In this document: positions 7,476-14,896 of the stretch, one piece after another
Layout: the number at the start of each line of letters is the position of its first letter
Numbering within the stretch: position 1 is the stretch's first letter
NCBI GenBank assembly: GCA_013298325.1
Contig: JAAFHJ010000013.1
Location: 1-25,842, forward strand
Direction: 5' to 3'
Source: Myxococcales bacterium
Lineage (GTDB): Bacteria; Myxococcota_A; Polyangia; Polyangiales; Polyangiaceae
DNA length: 25,842 bases
The notes under the pieces: model-generated
The model's database searches: none
What the model was told of the DNA's origin: nothing
The model's input: the letters and a program-made list of their open reading frames with translations, nothing else
Made by a program: the position numbers and the translations under genes

Positions 7476-8215
7476 AACCGGATGAGTTTGAGCGTAAGAT
7501 GCGACTCGGTGAGCGTTTTCATCACCTACGCGTCGAGGAGGATTGCTTCCTCGTGCTGCGGGTCGATGGTCGCTCTTTTTCACGCTTTACCGAGCGAAAA
7601 GTGGAGAAGCCCTTCGATGCTCGCTTCCACGACTGGATGCGGGCGACCACGGAGGCGCTCTTCGTCGGTTTCGACGGCATCTATGCCTTTACCGAGAGCG
7701 ATGAAATCTCGGTACTTCTCCCGCAACAAACGCAGCTCTTCGATCGGGAGGTCGAAAAGCTCGTTTCACTGAGCGCCTCGAAGGCGGCGGCAACGTTCTC
7801 GCTGGCCTGCGGGGAGGCAGTCGATTTTGACGCCCGAATCTGGGTCGGCGAAAGCGTCGACAACGTCCTCGACTACTTCCGCTGGCGCCAGGACGACGCG
7901 ACCCGCTGCGCGCTCAACGGCTGGAGCTACTGGACGCTCCGGAAGCAAGGGGCGACCGTCGCGGCGGCAACCGCGCGCCTAGAAGGGCTTACGCGCGCCG
8001 AGAAAGAAGCGCTGCTTGCGGCCTACGGGATCTCGTTCGCCGAAACGCCCTTATGGCAACAGACAGGCTCCGGCTTGTACTGGAATTCGTACGTGAAAGA
8101 GGGCTTCGATCCGGTGAAGCAGGTCGCCACGAGCGCCCTTCGGAGGCGCCTCGCCTGGGAAGAGGCGCTCCCCTCCGGCGACGCCTACCGGGATTTTCTC
8201 CGCGCCTTCCTTTAG
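7472..8215 (+). CDS. Thg1-like protein (tRNA 3'-5' polymerase / tRNAHis guanylyltransferase family)
   Basis: A 247-residue Thg1-superfamily enzyme that adds nucleotides in the 3'-to-5' direction to RNA 5' ends. The metal ligands are Asp32 in LRVDGRSFSRFT and Asp77/Glu78 in FTESDEIS. EKLVSLSASKAAATF (95-109) and FRWRQDDATRCALNGW (136-151) are family segments. The eukaryotic HINNLYN motif is missing, as in bacterial and archaeal Thg1-like proteins (TLPs), which repair 5'-truncated tRNAs using the other strand as template; a Myxococcus xanthus TLP has been characterised biochemically. The gene is coupled to the kinase upstream through a 4-bp overlap. Its end overlaps the stop of the convergent microprotein gene by 4 bp. 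Confidence 0.93.
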   Translation: MKPDEFERKMRLGERFHHLRVEEDCFLVLRVDGRSFSRFTERKVEKPFDARFHDWMRATTEALFVGFDGIYAFTESDEISVLLPQQTQLFDREVEKLVSLSASKAAATFSLACGEAVDFDARIWVGESVDNVLDYFRWRQDDATRCALNGWSYWTLRKQGATVAAATARLEGLTRAEKEALLAAYGISFAETPLWQQTGSGLYWNSYVKEGFDPVKQVATSALRRRLAWEEALPSGDAYRDFLRAFL

Positions 8216-8394
8216 CCAAGCAGCTCGGCGGTCGCTTCGTCGAGGACCGGTTCGAGGACGCTCGACCGGCGGCGCTCCGGGCCGCCGCGACGGGCCATGT
8301 CTCCCGGGAGGACCAGGCGTTCAACGAGCTCCCGCGATGCGGCCCGCGCGAAGAGAAAGATCGCGTAACCGGCATACTTTGCTTCTTTTTTCAT
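8212..8394 (-). CDS. 60-residue microprotein coupled to the desaturase
   Basis: A short basic protein (MKKEAKYAGYAIFLFARAAS...), unknown to me. It is probably real: its ATG overlaps the desaturase stop in an ATGA (8391-8394) and a strong Shine-Dalgarno GGAGGGG stands 7 bp upstream, inside the end of the desaturase gene. The N-terminal third (residues about 6-28) is amphipathic to hydrophobic and could lie on a membrane; the middle is Arg-rich and the end acidic. It may be an accessory or regulatory subunit of the desaturase system, or a degenerate remnant. It ends against the convergent Thg1-like gene. Confidence 0.65.
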   Translation of the reverse strand: MKKEAKYAGYAIFLFARAASRELVERLVLPGDMARRGGPERRRSSVLEPVLDEATAELLG

Positions 8395-9524
8395 ATCGTC
8401 ACCCCTCCGTCGGCGTCGACCCGCGAATCTGCTGGTGGCCCCACAACGGGAGACGTCGGGAGCGCGTACTTCACGATCTTTCCAAAGACGCTGGCGAGCT
8501 GCCTGGGGAGGCTGCCTGTATGATACACCTGTCTGTAACGGGTGCAGAGTTCACGCACCTTCGGGGCAAGCTCCGGGTACCGGGCGGCCGGGAGGTCTGG
8601 AAAGAGGTGATGCTCAATCTGGTGACTGAGGTGGCCCGTCATCACGTGAAAGAGTGCGCCCCCTTCCAGGTTTGCCGAGCCATTCAATTGGCGTAGATAC
8701 CAGGCGCCGCGGGACTCGGGCTCGGACGGCTCCGGGTACATCTGAACCCCTTCCGGGAAGTGCCCGCAGAAAATGACGGCGAAGGTCCACAGGTTCCGGA
8801 CGACGTTCGCCAGCAAATTTCCAAGCAGGACGCGCGGCGCGTTACCGAGCGCGAGGGCCGGGAAGAAGAGGTAGTCCTTCGCGAGGCGACCGGCCGCCTT
8901 TCGTAAGAAGGGCTTTGCCCGAGCAAAGTGCTCGCGCCACGATTGGCGCCCCTCGAGCGTCTCATCGAGGCGAAGATCGTGAATGGCGACGCCCCATTGG
9001 AAGACGAACGCGAGACCGACCGCCGAGATCGGCTGAACAAGGTGGCTGAGGTTCCACGGTTGTTCCGGTGTGACACGCAAGAGGGCGTAGCCAACATCTC
9101 GGTCTTTCCCGACGATATTCGTGAACGTATGGTGTTCGAAGTTGTGGGAATGACGCCAGTCCTCCCCGGCGCAGACGTTGTCCCACTCAAAACGGTTCCC
9201 TGCGAGGTCTGGCTCCTTCGTCCAGTCGTACTGACCGTGCATGACGTTGTGGCCGATCTCCATATTGTCGAGGATCTTTGCAGCGGCAAGCATACCGACG
9301 CCGCCCAGGAAACTGAGCGGCCCGAGGCCGAAGTGGAGGAGCAGGCGACCGGCCGCTTCGAGGCGTCGCTCGGCGGCCTGGATCCGACGAAGATGGGCAA
9401 GGTCCTTCGCACCAAGATCGCGGATGACGGCGTCGCGAAGGGCATCGAGTTCGGCACCAAACGCCGCCATCTCTTCGGCATTCAGTGTACGCGAGGAGTC
9501 CCTCTTGAGCGCTGCTTTGGTCAT
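8391..9524 (-). CDS. membrane fatty-acid (acyl-CoA/acyl-lipid) desaturase, DesB/DesA3-like
   Basis: A 377-residue integral-membrane diiron desaturase that introduces double bonds into fatty-acyl chains. The three histidine boxes are H92NVMH96, the cluster H125/H127/H131-H132 in RHSHNFEHH, and H301QIEHH306. Hydrophobic segments near residues 62-83, 163-180, 215-228 and 233-255 fit the four-helix membrane topology. The ATG at 9524 overlaps the reductase stop (ATGA) and has GGAG 7 bp upstream; the longer upstream frame is not needed. The direct electron donor is expected to be the reductase encoded just upstream, the same pairing as Pseudomonas DesC-DesB and mycobacterial Rv3230c-DesA3. The position of the double bond cannot be read. 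Confidence 0.93.
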   Translation of the reverse strand: MTKAALKRDSSRTLNAEEMAAFGAELDALRDAVIRDLGAKDLAHLRRIQAAERRLEAAGRLLLHFGLGPLSFLGGVGMLAAAKILDNMEIGHNVMHGQYDWTKEPDLAGNRFEWDNVCAGEDWRHSHNFEHHTFTNIVGKDRDVGYALLRVTPEQPWNLSHLVQPISAVGLAFVFQWGVAIHDLRLDETLEGRQSWREHFARAKPFLRKAAGRLAKDYLFFPALALGNAPRVLLGNLLANVVRNLWTFAVIFCGHFPEGVQMYPEPSEPESRGAWYLRQLNGSANLEGGALFHVMTGHLSHQIEHHLFPDLPAARYPELAPKVRELCTRYRQVYHTGSLPRQLASVFGKIVKYALPTSPVVGPPADSRVDADGGVTI

Positions 9525-10594
9525 CGTGCATCTCCAAGGTTCAATTCGAGGTCGCTCACGGCGCGCGACGTACAAAGGCGGATCTCTTCCGCGTAAGGTC
9601 CCGAGCGCTTGCCGGTCCGGAGGTCCTCGACGATGCCGCTCCGCTTTTCGCAGCGGCAACTGTTGCAAATTCCCTGGCGGCAGCCGTAGCGAGGCCGTTC
9701 CCCAGCCGCTTCGAGCGCCTCCAGCAACGAGGGCGTCGTGGCGACGGCGACGACGCGCCCGCGCCCGACCGCAACCTTCACCGGCGTAACCTCCCCTTCC
9801 CCGCGGAGCGACGCAGCGCTCTCGCGCGGCGCCTGAAAGCGCTCAGTGACGAGGACGCCCGTTGGAGTGCCCCCGACGTCACCGACGAAACGCTCCATCA
9901 TCGGCGCTGGACCGCAGAGGTAAACCCTCGAATACGTGTGTCGATCGGGAACGATTTCGGCCAACCGCTCCGGCGTGAGCGGGCCGACAAGGAAGTGGAC
10001 GCCGGCGAACGGAAGCGCCTCGAGTTCGCGACGAATCGCCTGCGGCAGCGCCGCCTCCGACCGAGCCGCATGCACGAAGACGACGTCACGAAGGCGATTA
10101 CGCGCCGCGAGATCGCGGGCGATGCTGAGGATCGGCGTGATGCCGCTCCCCCCGCTCACCAGCAGCAGTTTCCCCGCAAAATCATCGGGAAGCACGAAGT
10201 CGCCGGCGGGGCGACCGAGGCGAAGCACGTCGCCGACACGTGCCTGCGTGTGGAGGTAGGTCGACAGGATCCCGTCCCGCGGCTCCCGAACGCGGCGGAC
10301 CGAGATCTCGAAGGTGTGCCGATCACGCGTCGGCGCTGAGGAGATCGAGTAGCAGCGCTCGGTCCGCACGCCGTCGACGACCGCCGCCACCGGAACGAAC
10401 TGCCCCGCCCGGTGCCCGGGCCAGTGGCGGTTCGGCGCGAGCACAAACGTTCGAAAATCCTCCGCTTCCTCGCGGATGGCGACGATCCGCGCGCGGACTT
10501 CCGTGAGCGACCAGAGGGGGTTCACCTCCTGGAGCCAAGGGTCGACAAGCGCCGGAAGCGCAGCGAGACGGTACGAAACGGGCGACGGGGACAT
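9521..10594 (-). CDS. ferredoxin reductase with C-terminal [2Fe-2S] domain, DesC/Rv3230c-like
   Basis: A 357-residue electron-transfer protein passing electrons from NAD(P)H through FAD to a plant-type [2Fe-2S] cluster. In order: FAD-binding barrel with RCYSISSAP (residues 80-88), nucleotide-binding GGSGITP (148-154) and LCGPAPMM (226-233), then the iron-sulfur domain with Cys305, Cys310, Cys313 and Cys341. The ATG at 10594 has AAGGAG 6 bp upstream; a much longer frame extends through the promoter region and is rejected. The 4-bp overlap with the desaturase makes it the natural redox partner. The promoter and a palindrome lie immediately upstream, facing a divergent TetR gene. Confidence 0.93.
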   Translation of the reverse strand: MSPSPVSYRLAALPALVDPWLQEVNPLWSLTEVRARIVAIREEAEDFRTFVLAPNRHWPGHRAGQFVPVAAVVDGVRTERCYSISSAPTRDRHTFEISVRRVREPRDGILSTYLHTQARVGDVLRLGRPAGDFVLPDDFAGKLLLVSGGSGITPILSIARDLAARNRLRDVVFVHAARSEAALPQAIRRELEALPFAGVHFLVGPLTPERLAEIVPDRHTYSRVYLCGPAPMMERFVGDVGGTPTGVLVTERFQAPRESAASLRGEGEVTPVKVAVGRGRVVAVATTPSLLEALEAAGERPRYGCRQGICNSCRCEKRSGIVEDLRTGKRSGPYAEEIRLCTSRAVSDLELNLGDAR

Positions 10595-10604
10595 CTTCGA
10601 CTCC

Positions 10605-10646
10605 TTGGCGAGAAACCTACAGTCACGTAAGTTACAACGATGTAGG
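10605..10646 (-). promoter_or_regulatory. promoter of the reductase-desaturase operon with candidate TetR operator
   Basis: On the minus strand a -35 TTGACG (10646-10641) is followed after 16 bp by TAACTT. A perfect 7-bp inverted repeat, ACCTACA (10605-10611) and TGTAGGT (10631-10637), spans the spacer and -10. Its interior contains a second imperfect dyad (GTCAC...GTTAC). A repressor bound there would block RNA polymerase. The related string AAGTTACGATG near 10746 could be a further half-site closer to the TetR gene. Confidence 0.6.
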
Positions 10647-10790
10647 TAGCCGTCAAGGGAGGGCCGGACTTCTCCTCGAATCGTGACAATTCGCTGCAAA
10701 GCCGGGGTGCGACCAAAAATCGCGCACGTCGGACGCTCGTCGGAGAAGTTACGATGCTGAAGGTTCCCCACGAGGCAGTAGATTGCGCGC

Positions 10791-11408
10791 ATGATCTTCC
10801 GTGCCCCGCGCCTCTCGGCGACCGCGCGCCGCGCCCAGCTCATCGACGTCGGCCGTGCCGTCTTTGCCCGCCGCGGCTTTGAAGGGGCATCGCTCGAGGA
10901 AATCGCTGAAAAAGCGAAAGTTTCTCGCCCGGTCCTCTACGAACACTTCGGCGGGAAGGAGGGGCTCTACGCGGTGATCATCGACCGCGAGATGGAGTAC
11001 CTCGTGCGCCGAATCTCCGAATCGATCGGCGGCGGGACGCCTCGGGAGCGCGTGGAGGCGGCGGCGTTCGCCTTCTTTTCCTACGTGAAGGACCACCCCG
11101 ACGGCTTCGCGATCCTCACCCACGACGCCCCCGTCACGACGGCCAGCGGCGGCCTCTCAAGCCTCCTCAACGACGTCGCGGAGCGGGTCGGTGAGGTCTT
11201 CGCCGCCTCCTTCAAAGAGGCTGGCTACGACCCAAAAACGGCGCCTATTTACGCACATGCGCTCATCGGCATGGTGACGTTCGTCGGCCAGTGGTGGGTG
11301 CAGAGCCACAAGCCCTCCGTCGAGGAACTCACCGCCCACATCTCCGCCCTCGCCTGGATGGGACTCCGCCAGCTTCCGAAGAAGCCGAAGCGCGTCCGCA
11401 GCAAATAG
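10791..11408 (+). CDS. TetR-family regulator, probable desaturase repressor (DesT-like by context)
   Basis: A 205-residue TetR-type regulator. The N-terminal helix-turn-helix occupies residues about 17-60, with the recognition region ASLEEIAEKAKVSRPVLYEHFG and the typical KEGLY that follows it. The C-terminal ligand and dimerisation domain is helical with an aromatic patch (VGQWWVQSHK). It is transcribed away from the reductase-desaturase pair. In Pseudomonas aeruginosa the TetR protein DesT represses divergent desCB in response to the saturated/unsaturated acyl-CoA balance. The same gene order here suggests, but does not prove, the same job. No strong Shine-Dalgarno precedes the ATG. The tail is Lys/Arg-rich. 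Confidence 0.9.
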   Translation: MIFRAPRLSATARRAQLIDVGRAVFARRGFEGASLEEIAEKAKVSRPVLYEHFGGKEGLYAVIIDREMEYLVRRISESIGGGTPRERVEAAAFAFFSYVKDHPDGFAILTHDAPVTTASGGLSSLLNDVAERVGEVFAASFKEAGYDPKTAPIYAHALIGMVTFVGQWWVQSHKPSVEELTAHISALAWMGLRQLPKKPKRVRSK

Positions 11409-11461
11409 CTCGTTCCCAAGCCCCTTCGCTGCGACACGCGCGCCTAGGCGGCATCTCGGGC

Positions 11462-11481
11462 GGCCGCTAAGAGTCGCGGCC
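11462..11481 (+). promoter_or_regulatory. GC hairpin directly before the aldo/keto reductase start
   Basis: GGCCGC (11462-11467) and GCGGCC (11476-11481) form a perfect 6-bp stem ending one base before the ATG. The only Shine-Dalgarno-like sequence, AAGAG, lies in the 8-nt loop. If the stem forms in mRNA it could modulate initiation. No terminator T-run follows. Confidence 0.4.
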
Positions 11482-11482
11482 T

Positions 11483-12508
11483 ATGGAAACACGCAATCTT
11501 GGAACGAGCGGCCTCCAGGTTCCTGTCCTCTGCCTCGGAGCCATGACGTTTGGCGAAGTCGACGAAAAGTCGTTTATGCACAAGGTCGGCTGCGACGAAG
11601 CGACGTCCTTTGCGATCATGAATCGCGCCCTCGAAAAGGGCGTTAACTTCATCGATACCGCCGACGTCTACGGGCCGGACGGCCTCTCCGAGAAGATCGT
11701 CGGTCGCTGGATGCAGCAGGAGCAGAACCGCGACCGTGTGATTATTGCTACAAAATTCCGCTTCCGCATGGGCGAAGGGGCGAACGGCACCGGCGCCTCC
11801 CGCTACCGGATCGTCCGCACGGTGGAGGAGAGCCTTAGGCGTCTTCAAACAGATCGTATCGATCTTTATCAAATCCATATGCAGGACGCCGACACCCCCG
11901 AGGAGGAGACGCTCCGCGCCCTCGATGATCTCGTCCGCGCCGGGAAAGTCCTCTACCTGGGGGCGAGCAATTACGCCGCCTACCGGCTCACCGAGAGCCA
12001 GTGGACGTCGCGGACTCAGCACCTCGAGCGCTTCGTCGCCCTGCAGATGCAGTACAGCCTCATCGCCCGGGAACTGGAGCGCGAGCACGTCCCGGCGTGC
12101 ACACGCTACGGGATGGGGCTCCTGCCGTGGTCGCCCCTCGCGGCCGGCTTTTTGTCGGGGAAATACGAAAAGAGCCAGCCGCCCCCCGTCGGCGTACGCC
12201 TGGAAAAATGGAAGGATCGCTTCCGCGCCTTCGACAACGAGCGCGCCTGGACGATCCTGGACGCTGTTCGTGGCGTGGCAACGGCTCGCGGAGCGACACC
12301 GGCGATGGTCTCCCTCGCGTGGCTGCTCGCAAAGCCTTACGTTTCCTCCGTTATTTTCGGAGCGCGCTCCCTGGAGCAGCTCGACGAAAACCTCGCCGCC
12401 GCCGACTTCCGACTCAGCGCGGAGGAGGTCGCCACCCTTGACGCCGCGAGCGCCTTCGACCTCGGCTACCCGTACACGTTCATGGCGAACATTCAGAAGC
12501 GCTGGTAG
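11483..12508 (+). CDS. aldo/keto reductase family oxidoreductase
   Basis: A 341-residue NADPH-dependent (beta/alpha)8-barrel oxidoreductase reducing aldehydes or ketones. The catalytic tetrad is in place: Asp58 and Tyr63 (FIDTADVYG), Lys91 (ATKFRF) and His132 (YQIHMQD). The C-terminal cofactor-binding signature is SSVIFGARSLEQLDENL. Subgroup features (VLCLGAMTFGE at the N-terminus, LPWSPLAAGFLSGKY) match the large AKR group near E. coli YajO/Tas or potassium-channel beta subunits. It stands alone after the TetR gene; a hairpin without T-run follows the stop. Substrate unknown. Confidence 0.93.
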   Translation: METRNLGTSGLQVPVLCLGAMTFGEVDEKSFMHKVGCDEATSFAIMNRALEKGVNFIDTADVYGPDGLSEKIVGRWMQQEQNRDRVIIATKFRFRMGEGANGTGASRYRIVRTVEESLRRLQTDRIDLYQIHMQDADTPEEETLRALDDLVRAGKVLYLGASNYAAYRLTESQWTSRTQHLERFVALQMQYSLIARELEREHVPACTRYGMGLLPWSPLAAGFLSGKYEKSQPPPVGVRLEKWKDRFRAFDNERAWTILDAVRGVATARGATPAMVSLAWLLAKPYVSSVIFGARSLEQLDENLAAADFRLSAEEVATLDAASAFDLGYPYTFMANIQKRW

Positions 12509-12509
12509 C

Positions 12510-12524
12510 GGAACGCTGCGTTCC
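12510..12524 (+). terminator. short perfect hairpin after the aldo/keto reductase
   Basis: GGAACGC and GCGTTCC pair perfectly around a single base, starting 2 bp after the stop codon. There is no T-run, so it may act as a weak terminator or mRNA 3' stabiliser rather than a full intrinsic terminator. Confidence 0.35.
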
Positions 12525-12582
12525 TGCACGTCGTTCGGCGGAAGCCGACAAAAGGGCGCTGGGCCCGTGCTAGCTCCGCCGC

Positions 12583-13383
12583 ATGCGTGTTGGACGACTC
12601 GCGGCGGCGGCGCTCCTCGGAATTTTGGGTGCAGGCTGCACAAAATCGCCGAGCGAGTCTGCGAACCGGGAAACAGGCCCAGTCGCGGACATTCGCGAAC
12701 GGACGGAACCCCAGGAACCCTCGATGCTTTCTCTGCTCGACAACCACGAATATCGCACGCGGAGCGTCGCCGCCCGCGAGCAGCCCGTCTCCCATCTGGT
12801 GGTCCTCCTCCATGGATTTGGTGCAGATTGCACTGATCTCGAGCCGGTCGCGCGTGCATTGGGTGCCTCGTCGCCGCACGCCGAGTTTCTCCTCTTGGAG
12901 GGGCTCGAAGCGGCCCCCGGCGGCCAAGGGCGGCAGTGGTTTTCGCTCGCGGGGATCACGTCGGAGAATCGCCCGGCCCGCGTCGCCGCTGCGGGCGAGA
13001 CGGTGTCGGCGTGGATCGACCGGGAGCTCATCCGACGGGGGCTGCGGGCCGAACAGCTTGTGGTCGGCGGTTTTTCCCAAGGGGCGATCCTCACTGGGTG
13101 GCTAGTGACCGCGCGATTTGTTGCGCCGCCCGCCGCCGCGTTGATGCTCTCGGGGCGGTTTACGGGCACCCCCGTCGCCGCGAAGCTCTCGACCCCCGTC
13201 TTCATCGGGCACGGCGCCCGCGATCCGGTGATCCCGGTCGCCGAAGGGGAGCAGGCGGCGACGGCCCTTTCCGCCCGCGGCGCGGCAGTCACGAAACGCG
13301 TGTATCCTGCACTTGCCCACGGAATCGGCCCCGACGAACTGAGGGACGTTCAGGCCTTTCTCCGCGATCACGGCGTCCGATAA
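12583..13383 (+). CDS. lipoprotein alpha/beta-hydrolase (carboxylesterase/phospholipase family)
   Basis: A 266-residue protein with a lipoprotein signal peptide ending in lipobox LGAGC (Cys19), so probably tethered to a membrane outside the cytoplasm. The catalytic domain begins around residue 55 with the oxyanion segment VVLLHGFGADCTD. The nucleophile Ser165 lies in GGFSQGA, followed by Asp214 (HGARDPVIPV) and His246 (ALAHGIGPDE). This is the arrangement of the phospholipase/carboxylesterase (abhydrolase_2, YpfH/acyl-protein thioesterase-like) family. Most members are cytosolic; lipidation suggests action on envelope or external esters. It ends 124 bp before the next rightward gene. Confidence 0.9.
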   Translation: MRVGRLAAAALLGILGAGCTKSPSESANRETGPVADIRERTEPQEPSMLSLLDNHEYRTRSVAAREQPVSHLVVLLHGFGADCTDLEPVARALGASSPHAEFLLLEGLEAAPGGQGRQWFSLAGITSENRPARVAAAGETVSAWIDRELIRRGLRAEQLVVGGFSQGAILTGWLVTARFVAPPAAALMLSGRFTGTPVAAKLSTPVFIGHGARDPVIPVAEGEQAATALSARGAAVTKRVYPALAHGIGPDELRDVQAFLRDHGVR

Positions 13384-13399
13384 TGTGACACAGCGTGCA

Positions 13400-13444
13400 A
13401 GAGTACACTTATTTTCTTGCAGAAAGGGTAACGACCGGTACTCT
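13400..13444 (+). promoter_or_regulatory. possible promoter with flanking inverted repeat
   Basis: AGAGTAC (13400-13406) and GTACTCT (13438-13444) are perfect 7-bp inverted copies 31 bp apart. TTGCAG near 13417 and TACTCT (13439-13444), 16 bp apart, could be -35 and -10 boxes for the gene at 13508, with the right arm overlapping the -10. The match to consensus is modest. Confidence 0.3.
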
Positions 13445-13507
13445 CGAAGTCCTCGGGCAGGCCTCGCGACGTCGCGAGCGCGTTCGTTCGGGAATCGGAG
13501 AGCGGAC

Positions 13508-14896
13508 ATGTCGAATGGGGCCCCTCACGTTTCGCGTGTGAATTCAGAAATTTGGCGATGCGCACCGGACGCATCCGCGCTCTGGCTCTCCTACCCAACC
13601 GGCCGCGTCCTTGCCTACTCGAACCCGGCGACCAGCCCGTTCACCGGCCTCGGCGCGCCGCCTGTCGGGGCACTTTTTTCCGATTTTTTTCCCCCGGAGA
13701 TCGCGTCGGCGATCCGTTCCGCCCTCCGTGGCGACGCGTTGGCATCGTACTCCGCGCCGTCTCCCGCTTCGCGGACGGACGCGTTCCCCGCTTCGCGAAC
13801 GGACGCGTTCCCTGAAGCGGCGTCTCGCCGTACGGAGACACGCGGTGCACCCGGCGCAGAGGCAGCCAGCGCGACATTTTCCCTGGAATCCGTGTATGAC
13901 ACACGGAACATCCAACGTGTCGGTCGTGTGACGGTGGAAGTCGTCGGAAAAGAGGCGCTCGTTCTGCTGGAGGCCGACGCCGGTGCCACCACGAGCAATG
14001 CCCGCTTCGTCGCCATCGTGACAGCGGTCGGGTCAAGCGAAGCTCCCCTCCGCCTCGATGGGGTCGTCCGCGCCTCCGTCGTCGACCTGCTCCGCGGGGC
14101 CGCCGGGGAGCGGTCGTGTCCGCCGATCGCCGAGGGGGACCTCACCCAACGAATCGCCCCATTTCGTGGAAAACTCGGGGAGAATAGCGCGGCAGTTCCG
14201 CTCCCGAGCCTCCTCCCCGGCGCAACTCCGGAGCCGCTCCGCACCGCGCTCGCCGCCGAAGGAATGCGGGCCTACGTGCGCATTCCGTTCGCCGCCGCGG
14301 GCAAAGACTATGTCGTCCACGCCGTCGCCCCGACCGTCGAGCGCGTGGGACCTTCGGTGAGGAAAGCACTCGTCACTCAGGCGGCAGCCGCCGTAGCGGC
14401 CGATCGCGCGGCGCGATCGGTCAAGTCTGCGGTCCGCGAGAGCACGGTCGGTGGGGCCGACGTAGTGCTCGAAGCGCCCCCACGACGCCACACGCTCCCC
14501 TACGCACCAGCCCTCGTTCCCGCCAGCGATGAGGCGCCGCGCCCCTCCGGTGTGCTTCGGCGCCCCGCCGAGGTCAGTGTTGCCCTGCTGGTCGGCGACT
14601 GTCGAAACCTTGGTCCGGCGCTTGAGGACGCCGACTGGGTCGTGGTGCGTGTGCGGGACGGCGCTGCAGCGGCCGCGATCGCCCACCAGCTTCGCTTTGA
14701 CCTCTGTTTGATTGGCGCGTCGTTGTCCCGCAAAGACCTCGATGAACTTCAGATCGCACTTCGTACAAGAGCGGCGGAAGTCCCGGTCTGGCACGTGGGG
14801 CTCATTGAAGAAAAAATTCCCGGTATCCCCTTCCGAAGCGACGCGGAAATCCTGAGCTTCGTAGGCCGGATTCCGAGCTTTCGCGAAGCCCGCTAG
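13508..14896 (+). CDS. PAS/GAF-like protein with degenerate receiver domain
   Basis: A 462-residue cytoplasmic protein started at an ATG with GGAG 7 bp upstream. Residues about 12-75 read like a PAS-type sensor strand/helix pattern (SALWLSYPTGRVLAYSNPA). Residues about 160-300 look like a GAF-type domain. Residues about 356-455 have the receiver pattern VALLVGDCRNLGPALEDADWV...FDLCLIGASLSRKDLDELQIALR, but the usual phosphoacceptor Asp is replaced by Gly403 (LIGASL), so it cannot be phosphorylated in the normal way. A Ser/Pro/Arg insertion at residues about 84-102 is encoded by 24-bp tandem repeats. It lies two genes before the histidine-kinase operon and may be a signalling scaffold. Domain calls are by eye. 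Confidence 0.75.
   Translation: MSNGAPHVSRVNSEIWRCAPDASALWLSYPTGRVLAYSNPATSPFTGLGAPPVGALFSDFFPPEIASAIRSALRGDALASYSAPSPASRTDAFPASRTDAFPEAASRRTETRGAPGAEAASATFSLESVYDTRNIQRVGRVTVEVVGKEALVLLEADAGATTSNARFVAIVTAVGSSEAPLRLDGVVRASVVDLLRGAAGERSCPPIAEGDLTQRIAPFRGKLGENSAAVPLPSLLPGATPEPLRTALAAEGMRAYVRIPFAAAGKDYVVHAVAPTVERVGPSVRKALVTQAAAAVAADRAARSVKSAVRESTVGGADVVLEAPPRRHTLPYAPALVPASDEAPRPSGVLRRPAEVSVALLVGDCRNLGPALEDADWVVVRVRDGAAAAAIAHQLRFDLCLIGASLSRKDLDELQIALRTRAAEVPVWHVGLIEEKIPGIPFRSDAEILSFVGRIPSFREAR
13751..13810. repeat. 34-bp dispersed repeat copy B with 24-bp tandem duplication
   Basis: 13751-13784 is identical to 6379-6412. A 24-bp unit beginning CCCGCTTCGCG occurs twice in tandem here (13763-13786 and 13787-13810) with one base difference. 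It encodes two copies of PASRTDAF in frame within the PAS/GAF-like gene. Confidence 0.75.

Noticed and set aside
10595..10843. N-terminal extension of the reductase frame
   Set aside because: It would run through the promoter and palindrome; the ATG at 10594 has a good Shine-Dalgarno and the family N-terminus.
12632..12644. GTGCAGGCTGCAC palindrome
   Set aside because: It encodes the lipobox region of the esterase signal peptide; coding constraint explains it.
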